A stretch of DNA of 64,000 nucleotides, from assembly GCF_030463565.1 (NCBI RefSeq), contig NC_134662.1, positions 3,945,001 to 4,009,000 on the forward strand, in the 5' to 3' direction. Position numbers and translations under genes: made by a program. Origin of the DNA: Pelecanus crispus (Eukaryota > Chordata > Aves > Pelecaniformes > Pelecanidae). Below, piece after piece: positions 19,749 through 31,700 of the stretch (positions are counted from its first letter, which is position 1; each line of letters opens with the position of its first letter). The notes under the pieces are model-generated. The model saw nothing but the letters and a program-made list of their open reading frames with translations, did not search any database and was not told the origin of the DNA.

Positions 19749-22700
19749 TAAACCGAAAGCAACTCTGCAACCTCGGCAGGCAGCACGCTGAGTGCAGCAG
19801 GGGCAAAACCGGACCCCCCACACTCTGCTCACCCCCAGGCTTGGGGACCAAGCGCACGTGGCGGGGCCCCGGGAAGATGAAGCTGGGATTTTCCTAGGGG
19901 AACCACAGGAGGGGCTGAGGAAAAGCCCATTTCTCCTCTGGAACCCCGGGGCTCAGAGCCCCGTGCAGAAACCCTGGGCTCTGGTTAAAGCGTGGGGGAT
20001 CCCCTCTGCCCCCACAGGCAGCAGAGCCTGGGGTACGGGGCCCTGAGCCCCTTTCTCCCATGGATTATTTTTATTTAAAAAAGCCCAACGCTGGCTGGGG
20101 GGGGAGCAGGGCCAGGAGCGGGGGGCCCTGCGGCCTCTTAACAAGGGCGGGAGGGTCCATTTACTTTCTTTAAAATATTGATTAGAGCTTTATTGCATTA
20201 GCCAGCCGAGCGGATGAGCCGCCCCCAGGGGAGGGCGAGGGGGCCCTTGCGCGGGGAAAGGGGCACCAGAGCGTTGTCCCCCGGCCGGGGGTCGCCGTCC
20301 CCCCACCCCAAACGCAGTTTTGCTCCGGCTGGTGCCGCGGCACGGCGGGGGCACAGATAAAGGGGAGCGCCCTGGGGCCCCCGGCCGGGCTCTCCTGCGC
20401 CAGGAGGAGGCGATTGCGGCGCCTGGCCGGGCTGGCGGCAGATAACGGGGGTGAGGAGGGGAACGGGGTGGGATGGGGTGCTGAGGGCCGCGGTTCGGTC
20501 GCAGGTGGACCCGTGCCGGGAGAAAAGCCATCGCCTGTCTTGCCCCATGCTGCCGTCCAGCTCGCTGAAGGGTGTTCCTGGCCAGGGATCCAGCCCGGTA
20601 ATCGGCTCACGGCGCTCGGGGAGCATTCCTGGAGCCGTAATCCTGCTGGATCCCCGGCCGGGGGTCAGGGACTTCTCCTCGGCGAGAGCAGCTTAGCTGC
20701 CGAGTGCCACCCCCAGCCTGACGCCTGGGTGCCCGCACGGCCCGCGGGTGCCCATCCCAGCATCCAGGGACTGCGTGAGGCCGTTTGTCCCAATGAGACC
20801 CGGGATAATTAACGAGGTGGGGGACAGGGGATGTGTCCCTCCCACCCCAGTGCCTTTGCCCGGCTGATTTTGCTTGCTCTTGGGGGGACCGTCCCCCCAG
20901 CACCCCTCGGCTCGGGAGCCAGGCTGGCTCCCCCCAGCCTGGGCATCGCCGCTGGCGTCCCCCCGAGAGCCCCAGCCCCCCGGGCTGGTTCAAGGGCTGG
21001 AGAGGAGGCAGCCGCCTCCCAGCTCCAGCACAGCTGAACTAACAGGAATGAGGGTTTATTTAAAAGAAGGAAAAAAAAAAAAAAAAGAGCAGAGACGAGA
21101 GCAGGTCCTTTGTCAGCAAAGCAAACAGCCGCCCGGCAGCGGAGCGGTTGGGCAAGGGCGCAGCGTTGCTCCATCACCCTATTTCTGGCCCAAACCGCAG
21201 GAGAAATGGCAGCCGGTCCTGGGGCCCAGCCGGACGTGCCGCAATCGGGGGCCGGGGCGAGGGGCGGGTGGCAGTTCGGGGACGGCGGGAGCTCCCTGCT
21301 CTCCCCTGCGCACGTCCCTGACCGCGCACCTGCCCGCGCTGCCCGTGCGGCCGCTCACTAGATTCGCAGCCTGCCGGCGCAGCCGGATCGGAGCTCGAGG
21401 CGCAGCTCCCAGCTCGGCCCCTGACCCGCTCCCTGACCCTTCCAATCGGTCGCTTAATCTGCTTGCGCCTGGGTCCCCGCTCCGGACAGAGCTGGCGATA
21501 ATCCACCCTGCGCCGGGGCTGCTCGGGGCCGCGGCTCTGTTCCCCAGGCAGGGGCAGGCATGCCGGTCCCTGCTCCCCACGCGTAGCTCCCCATGGTCCC
21601 CGCTCCCCACCACTGTCACCGGTGATGGTGATCCTTCAGGAAAGGGCTTCCCTGTCCCCCCCAAGCACCCCTCTGCCTGCGGCCACCATGGAGACCCCCG
21701 CTTAGGCAGTAGTGCCTGCTCTCAGAGACCCAAACACCTGCCATGTGCCACCCCGGGCTGCCGCCCGCTCCGGTGCTGCGATGGGACGGGGTCATCGGGC
21801 AGCAGCTTTGCTGGAGCCAGCATCGCTCTGGTGCCGCATCGGTGCCATGGCAAAGGAGCCATGGCGGCGGCCGTCCCCCGCCACCCCCTTCCCCTCCATG
21901 GGTCGCTGGTGGCGTGAGGAAGCAGCGAGGTTTTGGCGCTGCCGGAGCAGCTCTGCGGTGATGGTTCCCAGGGCTGATGGCCCGCAGCTGGCTGCCTGTC
22001 AAAACCATCTGTGGCTGCTGGACCTCTTCCAACTCCTGCGGGCAGGGCCGGGGCGAGCGGGAACCCCCCCTCCCCGGGACCCCCACCGCGGCGGGGACCG
22101 CTGGTGGGGTTGGCGGAGCAGCCGTCCCACGGGCAGACGGAGGTGCGGGACCTCGCATTTCAGGAACAGATTTGCAATTAGACAAATCCCCGGCCAGGCA
22201 GTGGAAGCCCTGGGTGACTCATCTGCTCCGGCTTACAGCGATCCCCTTTCTAAGGCGATCATTTACATATGGTGGAATTTAAACCCCAGCTCGCCTGCAA
22301 AGGCCAACCAAGCTGCCGCTCCTGCCCGCACAGCTGCCCCCGTGCCCGGGTCGGGTCCTCGCCCGGGGGTCTGGACCTGCCAGCCCTGTTGGGTGTCACC
22401 CCGGGGAGGTCTGGGGCACACGGGGAGGGACAGCCCCAGGCAGGGGCCTCAGCTGGGTGCCCCAAGGGTTTGCACCACTTTTCCATGGGGAAAAGCTTTA
22501 CTGCTCTGGCCATGGTTTTCCCGGGTCTGTGCCACGTGGCTCCGGCTCAGCTGCCCACCCGGGGTCCACCCAGCCGGTGGTGGGGAGCTGCGCCAGCAGC
22601 GTGCGAGCCGGACCCTGGGTGTTGCTCCCTGGGACGAGCTTTCTCAACACTGCCTGACTCCACTGAATTAATATTTGCACAAGGTCCGGTGCGATAGCGA

Positions 22701-25700
22701 AGCATGTGTCAAGGGCATGCACCGGCACGCACGCGGCGAAGGCCGGGAGAGCCGACGCTGCCGGGATGACTCCCATCCGCCCGCCCCAGCCGGCGGCTCC
22801 CGGCTTGGCAGGGGGCAGCGGCTCCTCCGTCCCCCCGCCGCTCGGCGGTGACCTCTGGGCAGCCCGTGCCACGCGTCGGCGTTCAGACACTGAACCGGTT
22901 TTTGTTTTAGCTGGAGCCCGGCAAGCTGCCGCCCAGCGGGTCCCTCGGAAACCGTCATTTGGAATGCACTTGCAGCAGGATTCGCTTCCTCCTCCGCGGG
23001 AAGGGGAAAAACAGCAACAGCGCAGCCGTCCTGGGAGCCAGCATCCGTCCGGGCCCAGCAGCACGCTGCACCGGGATGGCTCCGGCGCGTGGACGTGGAT
23101 CCATGCCGAGCGTCCCGGCGGCTGCCGGCTGGCCGGGCAGGAGCGACCCCGCGGCGTGGCGTGGCGGGCGGCTGATGGGCGCGCAGACAATGGGGGGTCA
23201 GGGAGGTTAAATGGCGACTAATTCGCCCATTCAACGTCCCCCTCCGCGGCGCGGTGACACCCGCCGTGTCAGCGCTGACACCGGCCCGCGTCCCCCCCGG
23301 GTCGCCCGTGTGGCTGCTCCCACCAGCCTGGCTGGGGAGGCGGCAGGTCTGGGCATGGGGGCTGCGCGAGACCCCCATCCTGCTGGGGGCTCGGTTTGGG
23401 ACGGGACGCTGCCTGCGGTGCCGTGGGCTCCTGCTCATCCCTGTTCCCCCCCCGTGTCTGGCAGGGGTGGCTCCCACGGGACCACGGCCAGGATGCGGCT
23501 GCAGCATCGCTCGGGGGGGAGTTGCAGGTGCTGGCGGAAGCCCAGGTGGTCTTGGGACCCCCAGCCCTTTGGGGCGATGGCTGGGGATCAGGACTGGGCT
23601 TGTCCCTGTGCCGCAGGAGCGCCGACGGATCTGCCACCCACCGGCTCCCGCAGCCCCCATCCCGAGGAGGAGGCACCGGCGGAGAGAGGCACCTGCGGCG
23701 GGGCTGCGTCCCGGTCCGGGCGGTGCCGACCCGTGGAGGGGACAATGCTGGGAACCGACGGGAACAATAGTGCAGACGGGAAGCGCAGCGGTGAGGGCCC
23801 AGCGCTCCCCGGCTCCCCCCCGCAGAAGCGGCCCCCCGCCCTGGGCGGCCCCGGCCGCGCTCAGGCAGCAGGAATCCCGCCGGGCCGGTCAGTGGACTTG
23901 GCCGCTGGCAGCAAGAGCCGGACGCGTCCCGTCCCGTGAGGGCGAGGCTCCCGGCAGCACCATCCCGCTCCCGGCTGGCCTCGGAGCTGGCGAGCGAGGT
24001 GGTGGCGGGGGCCGCCCTTGGGGATTTTGGGGAAGGGGCGCACGCCCCTGCCCCTTGGCAGCCCCTTCCCGAGGGAAGGGTGTGATTTGTGGGGGCTCGC
24101 AGGGGATTAGGGATGGGGACGGCGAGAGGTGACCCGTCCCTAAGCTGAGCGCTTTATCTGTGGCGGGATCTGTGCCGGGGCCAGAATCTCCCTTTGCCGG
24201 GAGGGATCAGCCCCAGCAAACCCGATACCCCCATGGCTGGGGGGGGCCATACCGGTGCTGCCCCCCGGTCACCGCGACAGCCCTGCCGAGGGAAGGGGGC
24301 TGCGCTGACCCCGGCCCGGAGAAGGGGCTGCACGGCCTCGGGCACCCCCAGCCCTGACTCAGCCACCATCTTACGGGAAACGACCTCAGCAGCGTCACCC
24401 GAAACACTTCATTTCGGCACTTGTCGCCAGCCCTTCTCTCCAGTTTTTACAAATTACTTTCTTTTTCTGAATAAGTGCCCCCCCCACCACCACCCCGACT
24501 GCATGTCCTGGCTTCGGCGTGCCGGGGGTCGGGGGGCTGCGTGCGCCAGCCGGGAGCAAGACGGGAAACACCACCCGCGTGTTTATTCTTCGTTAAATAA
24601 CTTGTTAGCGTGCGCCGTCTCTTCCCCTCCCGGCATCGCCCCTCGGCTGTCAGCGGGACAAAGGGACGCGTCCCTGGGGGCCGCTCGGAGGAAGGAAGGA
24701 AGAAAAGAAAGAGAGAGAAGGAGGCCAGCCCCCCCCGCCACCCCCCATCGCGCCGCCCGGGCTGGAATCAGCGCGGATGTTTGCCGTGCTACCTGCCGTG
24801 GGCGCCTCACCGGGGTGGGCTCTCCCCTGCAGCTGCCTTTGTTGTATTTTTTCCCTAAATACAGAAATTCAGGCCTTTCCAGCCCCTTGCGAGGCGGTCG
24901 GCCCCGCTGGAGGGGTCACCAGCCCCCCCCATCCCTGCTGCTGTGGCTCTTGGGGGTCTGCGCCCCCCCCAGCTCACGGCGTGCACGTCCCAGGCCAATT
25001 TCGAAGAGAAGGGAGGAAAGCCGGGAGTGTTGAGACTTCCTGGCAATGGAAAAGAAACTTGAAAATTATTCCCTGAGGCTTGAAAACCCGGAACCGAGCC
25101 GTGGCGGGGGGGTTGTTTTTAACTCGGACGCGGGACGCTGGCTCCGGACGCTGCGATGCGGACTCCTCCGCAGCCCCGGCCCCGCACAGCCCTGCTCTCT
25201 GGTTGGGGGGTCCCTGTGACCCCCTGGCGGGGTGGGCGCGGGGTTTCTGCCGCTGGGGAGACTCGCCTGGCTCCAGCATAAGCTCCGGCATTACCGGGGC
25301 CGTGCTCTCGGAGCCTCGTTAAATGGCGCTTCCCTTCCCTGCTTTAATTGTGCTCCTTTGCCCGCAGCTCGGGGGGGCCGTTAGCAGGGGAGCGGTGGGC
25401 TGCTCGGGACGGGGGGATGTTACCTCCGTCCCTCCCGGCAGACCCCTGGCACGCACTGCTCCCGTGCCGAGGGCTCTGTCCCGCATTCCTGGCATTGCCG
25501 AGGGGCCGCCTCCCCGGCAGCCCTTTGAAAGCCAACGGGTTGGGATTTTCCTGTAATCTGGTTTGAAACGTTAATCCGGTCATCCACACCAAACGCCGGG
25601 CCGGCATCCTGCCGGGGCACTGGGGTGCAGGGTCAGCGCCGCCCACCTGCCCGCCGCCTTCCTAATTCCTCCTCCACTTAATTATATATCTGCTGGCAAT

Positions 25701-28700
25701 GGCCATCTGGCACCTCGTCCTCAGCCGGCCGCAAGGACGGAGGGCTGGAGCCGATGGGGGTTGCACCGGCGGCGAGACATCGGGCACCGCGGCGCAGAGC
25801 CAGCTGTGCCGGTGGTGCCGGGCATTTGCTCTGTGCTGGGTGAGCGCCGGGAGCACCGGCTGCACCGGGCTGGATCCCCCAGCCTGGGGGGCTCTTGGGG
25901 AGGTGGGGGGTATCTCCTATCCCCCCACCCCGAGCCAGGCTGGGGTCGGCTGTGCCGCGGCATCCCCTGGCACCGCGCTCTCGCCGTGGGGACCCGTCAG
26001 CGGGGCACGGTAAGAGGATATTCTCAGGGCAGCTGTGTTACAGATTAAGTCGTTTCCACCTCCCTGCGGCCTCCCTAATTACGAAATGTAAATCTATTGA
26101 GTCAGCGGCGGCAGGGCGGCCTCTCCCCGCGGCTCGCTGCCCGGCGGCCGGCGTTACCTTTGCACCGAGCCTCACTGCCTCCGCCCACACTTCCCCGACG
26201 AGGAACCGTGCTTTGTGCCAAGCAGAAGCCGTGCTCGAGCGTGGCAGGCAGGGCATCGGAAGCAGCCGGGGATCGACACCAGCCGGGGGTCAGCACCTGC
26301 TGATTTCAGTCCGGTGGTGCCAGCGGCAGCCGGTCCGCGCCGAGCCCGGCTGCGTGCTCGGTTTCGCACGCTGCTGAAACGAGAACATGTTTCTGTTCCT
26401 CAATTTTTATTTTGAGACCCAACATCTAAGCTTTCCTACAATGCCTGCGCTGCCTTTCGGTGTTTGCGGGGTGCATGGCTCTTCTGCTGCCTCCTCGCCA
26501 GCGTGGGAGCGCCGCGGGCTGCCAGCGAGGCGTCCCGGCAAACGCGGGATGCTGTCAATGCGAGGAAATCCTGCGAGGGGGCTGCTGGAAGTCGCTCGTC
26601 TCTGCCCCCTTCCATGTTTCTGCCTGTGCCCGGGGGGCGAGGGGGGACGGGGGCAGCTCGGCGGATGCTGCTCGGTCATGCGGTGCCCGCCGCGGTGCAG
26701 GCAGAGCACGTCCCGGCCACGGCAGGGCACGTCACATCCTTGCCTCGCGGCACTGCTGGCCAAGCTCCCTGGGAAGCTGCCCTCGCACTGGGCGGTTCTG
26801 CTGGCGTCGGCAGAGCCCGACGAGGGTCCGGGGGGGCTTCTGGGGGTGCAGCCAGGGAAGCGCCTGGTATGGGGGAGCCCGGCCGAGCCCCTCTCCCCAC
26901 TCCAGGGCAGCGGCAGCCGGCGAGCAGCAGCTGAGCGCGGTGGAGCTGTCGAAATCTCGCCGGTAACCACAAGCGGCAGCTTGCGAAATGTCCTTTGCCC
27001 GGCAGCCGCAGCTGGGTGTGCCGGCAGGGCCTCGAGGGCGCCAGGCAGGAGTGGGTTTCCCTCTGCTCGCCAGCCCGGGTAACCTCCGTGGCTTCGTCCT
27101 GGCTGGGGTGGCGGGGGGAGAGTGGCCACGGCCAGCAGAGTTCGGCATGGGACCACCGGGGCTGGCGGGCGGTGGGGGGGGCGCGTGGAAGGACGGCACA
27201 TGGGGCAGCCACCCGCCGGCTGCCGCTAATCCCCACGGCCCGGCCGGCACACGCTTTCCTCAGCTGACGGTTAATTTTCTTTCATCCTCTTAAACGCGTC
27301 CGTTCCCCTCGGGACTGAGCCGGGGGGAGCTCACGACCGGGGGGGTCGCGGCGGTAAATGAACCGGCGCATTCGTCCCTTCCCAAACGCAGCCGCAGTTC
27401 CCACCTGCAGCCAGGGGAGAGCAGCTTTATTTAAGAGCTGGCTTTATAAAAATTGAATGAACCGATGTTTTCATAAACGGCTAATCGATTTTTAGAGCTC
27501 TGCAGGTTAATAGGCTGCTTGTGACTCCCTCGTGCTGCGCTGGGTGCTGCGCCGGGACAGCTCCGCGTTCGGTGCTGGCCGGTCGTGCCCGCGCCCCGCT
27601 GCGATTCGGGACCCCAGGCCCTGGGGACGGCGTGGGGGCCGAGGCCAACGCCGCTGCCAGCTCTCCCCGGGGACGGGTGAAACCCTGCTAGGGCCGGGGT
27701 CACGGCCCCGTGCTGCCAGCACTTCTGGTTTTTCACATTTTCCTTTCTCCCGAGCAGGAGGGCGACGGTTTTCCAGCCCCCCCTTCCCCTCCGCTGCGCC
27801 ACGGCACTTCTCCCTCCCTGGGTTTGTATTTAATCCCCCGGCTGGGCTGAGCGCGCCCCGGCCACCCGGCACACCGCCTGCCGCTCCTGCGTCTGATGCA
27901 CGGGAGCTGCGGTGGCACTGGTGCTGCCCCGTGGGCCGGGGGTCCCCGTGGTGCTGGGGGTCCCCACGGTGCTGGGGGTCCCCGTGGTGCTGGGGGCCCC
28001 CATGGTGCTGGGGGTCCCTGCGGTGCTGGGGGTCCCCACGATGCTCTGGTGCAGCATCTGTGCCATGGTGCCGGTGCCGGGAGGTTGCAGCCGCTGCCCC
28101 AGCTGCGCAGGCAGGGCTGTCGCCTCTTTTAGTGGGGTTAACGGAGTGCGGGGTGTTTGGGTTTGGGGGGAACCGTGGCAGGCGGCAGGGGTGCCACGCC
28201 GCCGGCTCGAGTGCAGCCCCGCGAGCGGCGAGCAGCTCAGCACCCCGCAGGATCGTGCCGCAGCGGCGGGCGCCAGGGAAGCCCTTTCTCTGCGTGCGGC
28301 TTTCGGAGTCGCTCGAGGAAACGGGGGAGGCTGGATTGGCGCCGGCCCAACATCCCTCGGCCGGTCTGGAGCAGCCTGGGCGGCTCAGCCCAAAAAACCG
28401 CGGCGGTGCCCGCTGTGCCGCATCCTGCCCCTGCCCTGCCGGGGGGCACCGCTCAGCTCCCTCTGTGCCGCAGTTCCTCGGGGCTCCCCCTGCACCCGCA
28501 CCCCTCGCTGGGGTGGGAGAGGGGCTCTGAGGAGTCTGGGCTGGAGTTGGCAGCTCCTGCCCCTTCCCCGGGGGCTTGCTGGGAGCCGGGCGAGCCTTGC
28601 AAGGTTTCCAGGGGAACTGGGGGTTTATGGCTTTCCCGCGGCGCCCTGCCCCTCTTATCGCGCGGCCCCATTGATCCCTTTGATCGGCACCGGCCGGCGA

Positions 28701-31700
28701 GTTCAGCCCCGCGGGATCCGGATCCTCCCTGGGGGTCAGTGGGAGGAGGGGGCTCGCACCCCTCGCTTGCAGCTGGGGCAACAGCCACCCCACGAGTCCC
28801 GGTGCCACCGGGGTGCCGTGCCGGGCATGCCCGCGGGACAAGCGGGCGTATCGGTGACCCGGTTAATGTGCTGATGTGCCGCCGCACGGTTGGCGGCCCC
28901 GCGGTGCGTGCCTGGTGAGTTATGTGCTAATATTTATAGCCGCCGCGGCTCCGCTGGCAGTTATTCAGAGTTGTCATTGAGAAAAGCGGGAGCCGCTCGG
29001 CACCGAGGGGACGGGGACGGCGGGGACGGGGCGAGGCGAAGGCTGCGGCGTCCATCCCCACGGCGTCTGGGCAGCGCCTGCCCCATGCAGCCCCTCCGCT
29101 GCCACCCTTCCTGGGGGGTGGATTATCCACCAGCCGGTGCCTCCCGGCAGAAACCGTGCTGGGCTTCAGCTGCCAGCACCGGGGAGAGGCAGAGCCAGCG
29201 TGGCGTGCCTGCCTGCGTGCCGGGACGCTCCGGCCAGCAGATCCTGCTGCCATAAATCAGGCAGGAATGTGCCGGGCTGTCAGGCGTGGGGTGGGGTCCC
29301 AACAAAAGCTGCCCCAGCAGAACCGGTGCTCGAGGCGCGGCTGTGCCAGAAGCCTCGCCTGGGTCTGCCTGCCCCGGCTCAGAAAGACGTCCCGGCTGCG
29401 TTGCATGGTGCGCCGTGGCGCGGTTCATCCTGCCAGGTTTGCTCTGGCAGCCGTGCCTTGAGCAGCGCGGCGGCCTGGGGGGACACGATCTTGCAGGAGG
29501 AGAGGCTGCCAGCCCCACGGCTGCTGCCGAATGGGCACGAAGCCTCACCGGGGCAGCCCATGCTCGGCACCGGCCTCGCCGAGCAGAGAGGAGCGGGCTC
29601 TGCCAGGTTGCACGGCAGCCAGTAGCATGCCACAGCTGGGAGGGCATCCTGCAACCCGCTCAGCACCCTCCTCGCCTCGCCACGGCCCTCGTTTGCCAGG
29701 GCTGTACTCCCAGGGACCCCCTTTGAGCCCACCACGGCAAGCACGAGCTTGCGCCATGGCACACGAGCTTGTGCTGTGGCACAGGAGCTCGCACCGTGGC
29801 ACAGGAGCTCGCACCATGGCACACGAGCTTGTGCCGCGGCACAGGAGCTCGCACCGTGGCACACGAGCTCGCCGGCTCCCGGCGCTTGGCTCTCTCCGGC
29901 GCTGCAGGTGCGGAGGAGGGATCACACCGAAGCGTTGCTCCACTCTGTGCCGAGCACACACAGTGGATGCTAAAAATAACCGGGATTGGCGTTCCCGGGA
30001 AGAGCTGGGGGCCAATTGCGGCACTTGCAGCGTGGGAGCCGCTCCGGCCTGCGGGTGAGGCGTGGGGCAGCGCTGCCATTTTGGCACCAGCATTTCGGGT
30101 CCGAGCGGGGCAGGCAGGGGATGGCACCGCCGACCCGGGGTTTCTGCCAGAACACGGGTGCAGGTCAGCCCCTGGGCGCAGGGACCCTCAGGACCCCGTG
30201 GCCCTATGCAGGGCCCCCCCTGAGCCGGATGGCGAGCTGGACGGTTCAGGCCGGTGGGCACAAGCGCCAGGGATGCTGCTTTGGAAGGGTCGGGGCTCGC
30301 CGGGCGGCGGGGGGCACGGGTAAGGGGTTTTTCTGAGCATTTTTCTCCCCTCGTTGCGCAGCTGTACGAGCTGGATGGCGACCCCAGGAGGAAGGAGTTC
30401 CTGGACGACCTCTTCAGCTTCATGCAGAAGCGAGGTGAGCCCCCTCCGCAAGCCTGCCCCGCTCCCCCCCGCGCCCTCCTGGGGCCGGGGGCTCATTTCC
30501 TCGCCCCTCGTTACAACCCCGAGGTCACAGCTCCGGCTGGGCTGCTGGTTAATTTTTAACCTCTTTGCTCAGCGGGGTCAAACCTGCTGGGCTGGATCCC
30601 GCACCGGCGCCTGCGGCCCCCGGCTCGCCCGGCCCTGCTCCCCGTGCCCATCGCATCCAGCACCCTGCGGCCCCTTCCCCGCGGGGTCCGGCCCCTCCTG
30701 GGTGCGTGGGATCTGGCTTTGCCTCCCCCCGCCGTCCTTTCCCCGGGTTATCGCAAAGGGCGAAGCCCCCCCGCTGCCGGAGCTGCCTTCTCGCTCTGCC
30801 CAGGCTGGCAATGGGTGGGTGCCGGGGGTCCGAGGGGTTGGAAAGGGCTGAAAGCGAAGCGTTCGCCTGGTCGAGGCTCTGGTTCCTGCGTGGAAACCAG
30901 CGCTGGAAATGCTGACGCATCACTGCCTTCAGCCTTTTGTCAGGCAGGCGCTGGGGGAAGCACGTGTGCGTGCGCGGGGGGGCCGGGGAGCCGCTGGCCC
31001 GGCGCTGCCGGAGCTGGCTGCGTCCTGCCGGCGTCCTCCCTGAGCCCCCTCGCCCGCCGGTGCCAGGAGGGCAGAGACCCCCGGGAGGGAGGGGACCCTG
31101 CAGCCCCGTCGCTGGCGGGATGCCCCCCCGACCCCGCCATGCACGTGCGGCCCCCGGCACGGCGAGACCCTCATGGCCGGGAAGCGCCGCCGCCGCTGCC
31201 GTTATAAATAACTCGTGTTGCCGGGTGCCGCTGACCTCAGCCTAAGAAACCGCGCTCGGCCCCATTTCGGGGGCTGTGGCTGAAAACTGCGAGTTTCTGT
31301 TTCCTTTGTGCGTGGGGCCGATGCTCAGCGAGGTGGCAGCGAGGCGGGGGGTCCTGAGGGGGAAAGAAAGAGATGGTGGAAGGGGAGGGAGGAGCAGAAG
31401 CCTCCCGGCCCCACACTGCCTCGCGGGGGGTCTCGCCGGCTTCCCCCCGGCTTTGCCCTGGGGGTGAGAAAGCAGCAGCCCAGACCCCCTCTCTCCTCCC
31501 CCCGCTCCCCAGGGACCCCCGTCAACCGGATCCCCATCATGGCCAAGCAGGTGCTGGACCTGTACATGCTCTACACGCTGGTGACGGAGAAGGGCGGCTT
31601 GGTGGAGGTGATCAACAAGAAGCTGTGGCGGGAGATCACCAAGGGGCTGAACCTGCCCACCTCCATCACCAGCGCCGCCTTCACCCTGCGCACCCAGTGA

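Larger units (their letters stand above)
15297..30361 (+). other. ARID3A: ARID3A intron 3, contents
   Basis: A 15 kb intron splitting the ARID-coding part. It holds one CR1 tail (16688-16942), a purine-rich GGA tract (about 18197-18240), an A(n)(TA)n microsatellite (19710-19751), an A run at 21069-21086, an 18-bp tandem repeat (27941-28048) and a 20-bp tandem repeat (29741-29872). The rest is GC-rich unique DNA. It is broken by short A/T-rich islands at about 20165-20205, 22155-22290, 24370-24480, 25545-25706, 26018-26108, 27425-27525 and 28915-28990, which look like candidate regulatory elements. Long open frames in this intron on both strands are low-complexity and carry no domain I recognise. 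Confidence 0.65.

Noticed and set aside
10371-30361. A possible KISS1R relic or nested gene in ARID3A introns
   Set aside because: I looked for 7TM-like hydrophobic frames and found none, only GC-rich low-complexity readings and repeats.
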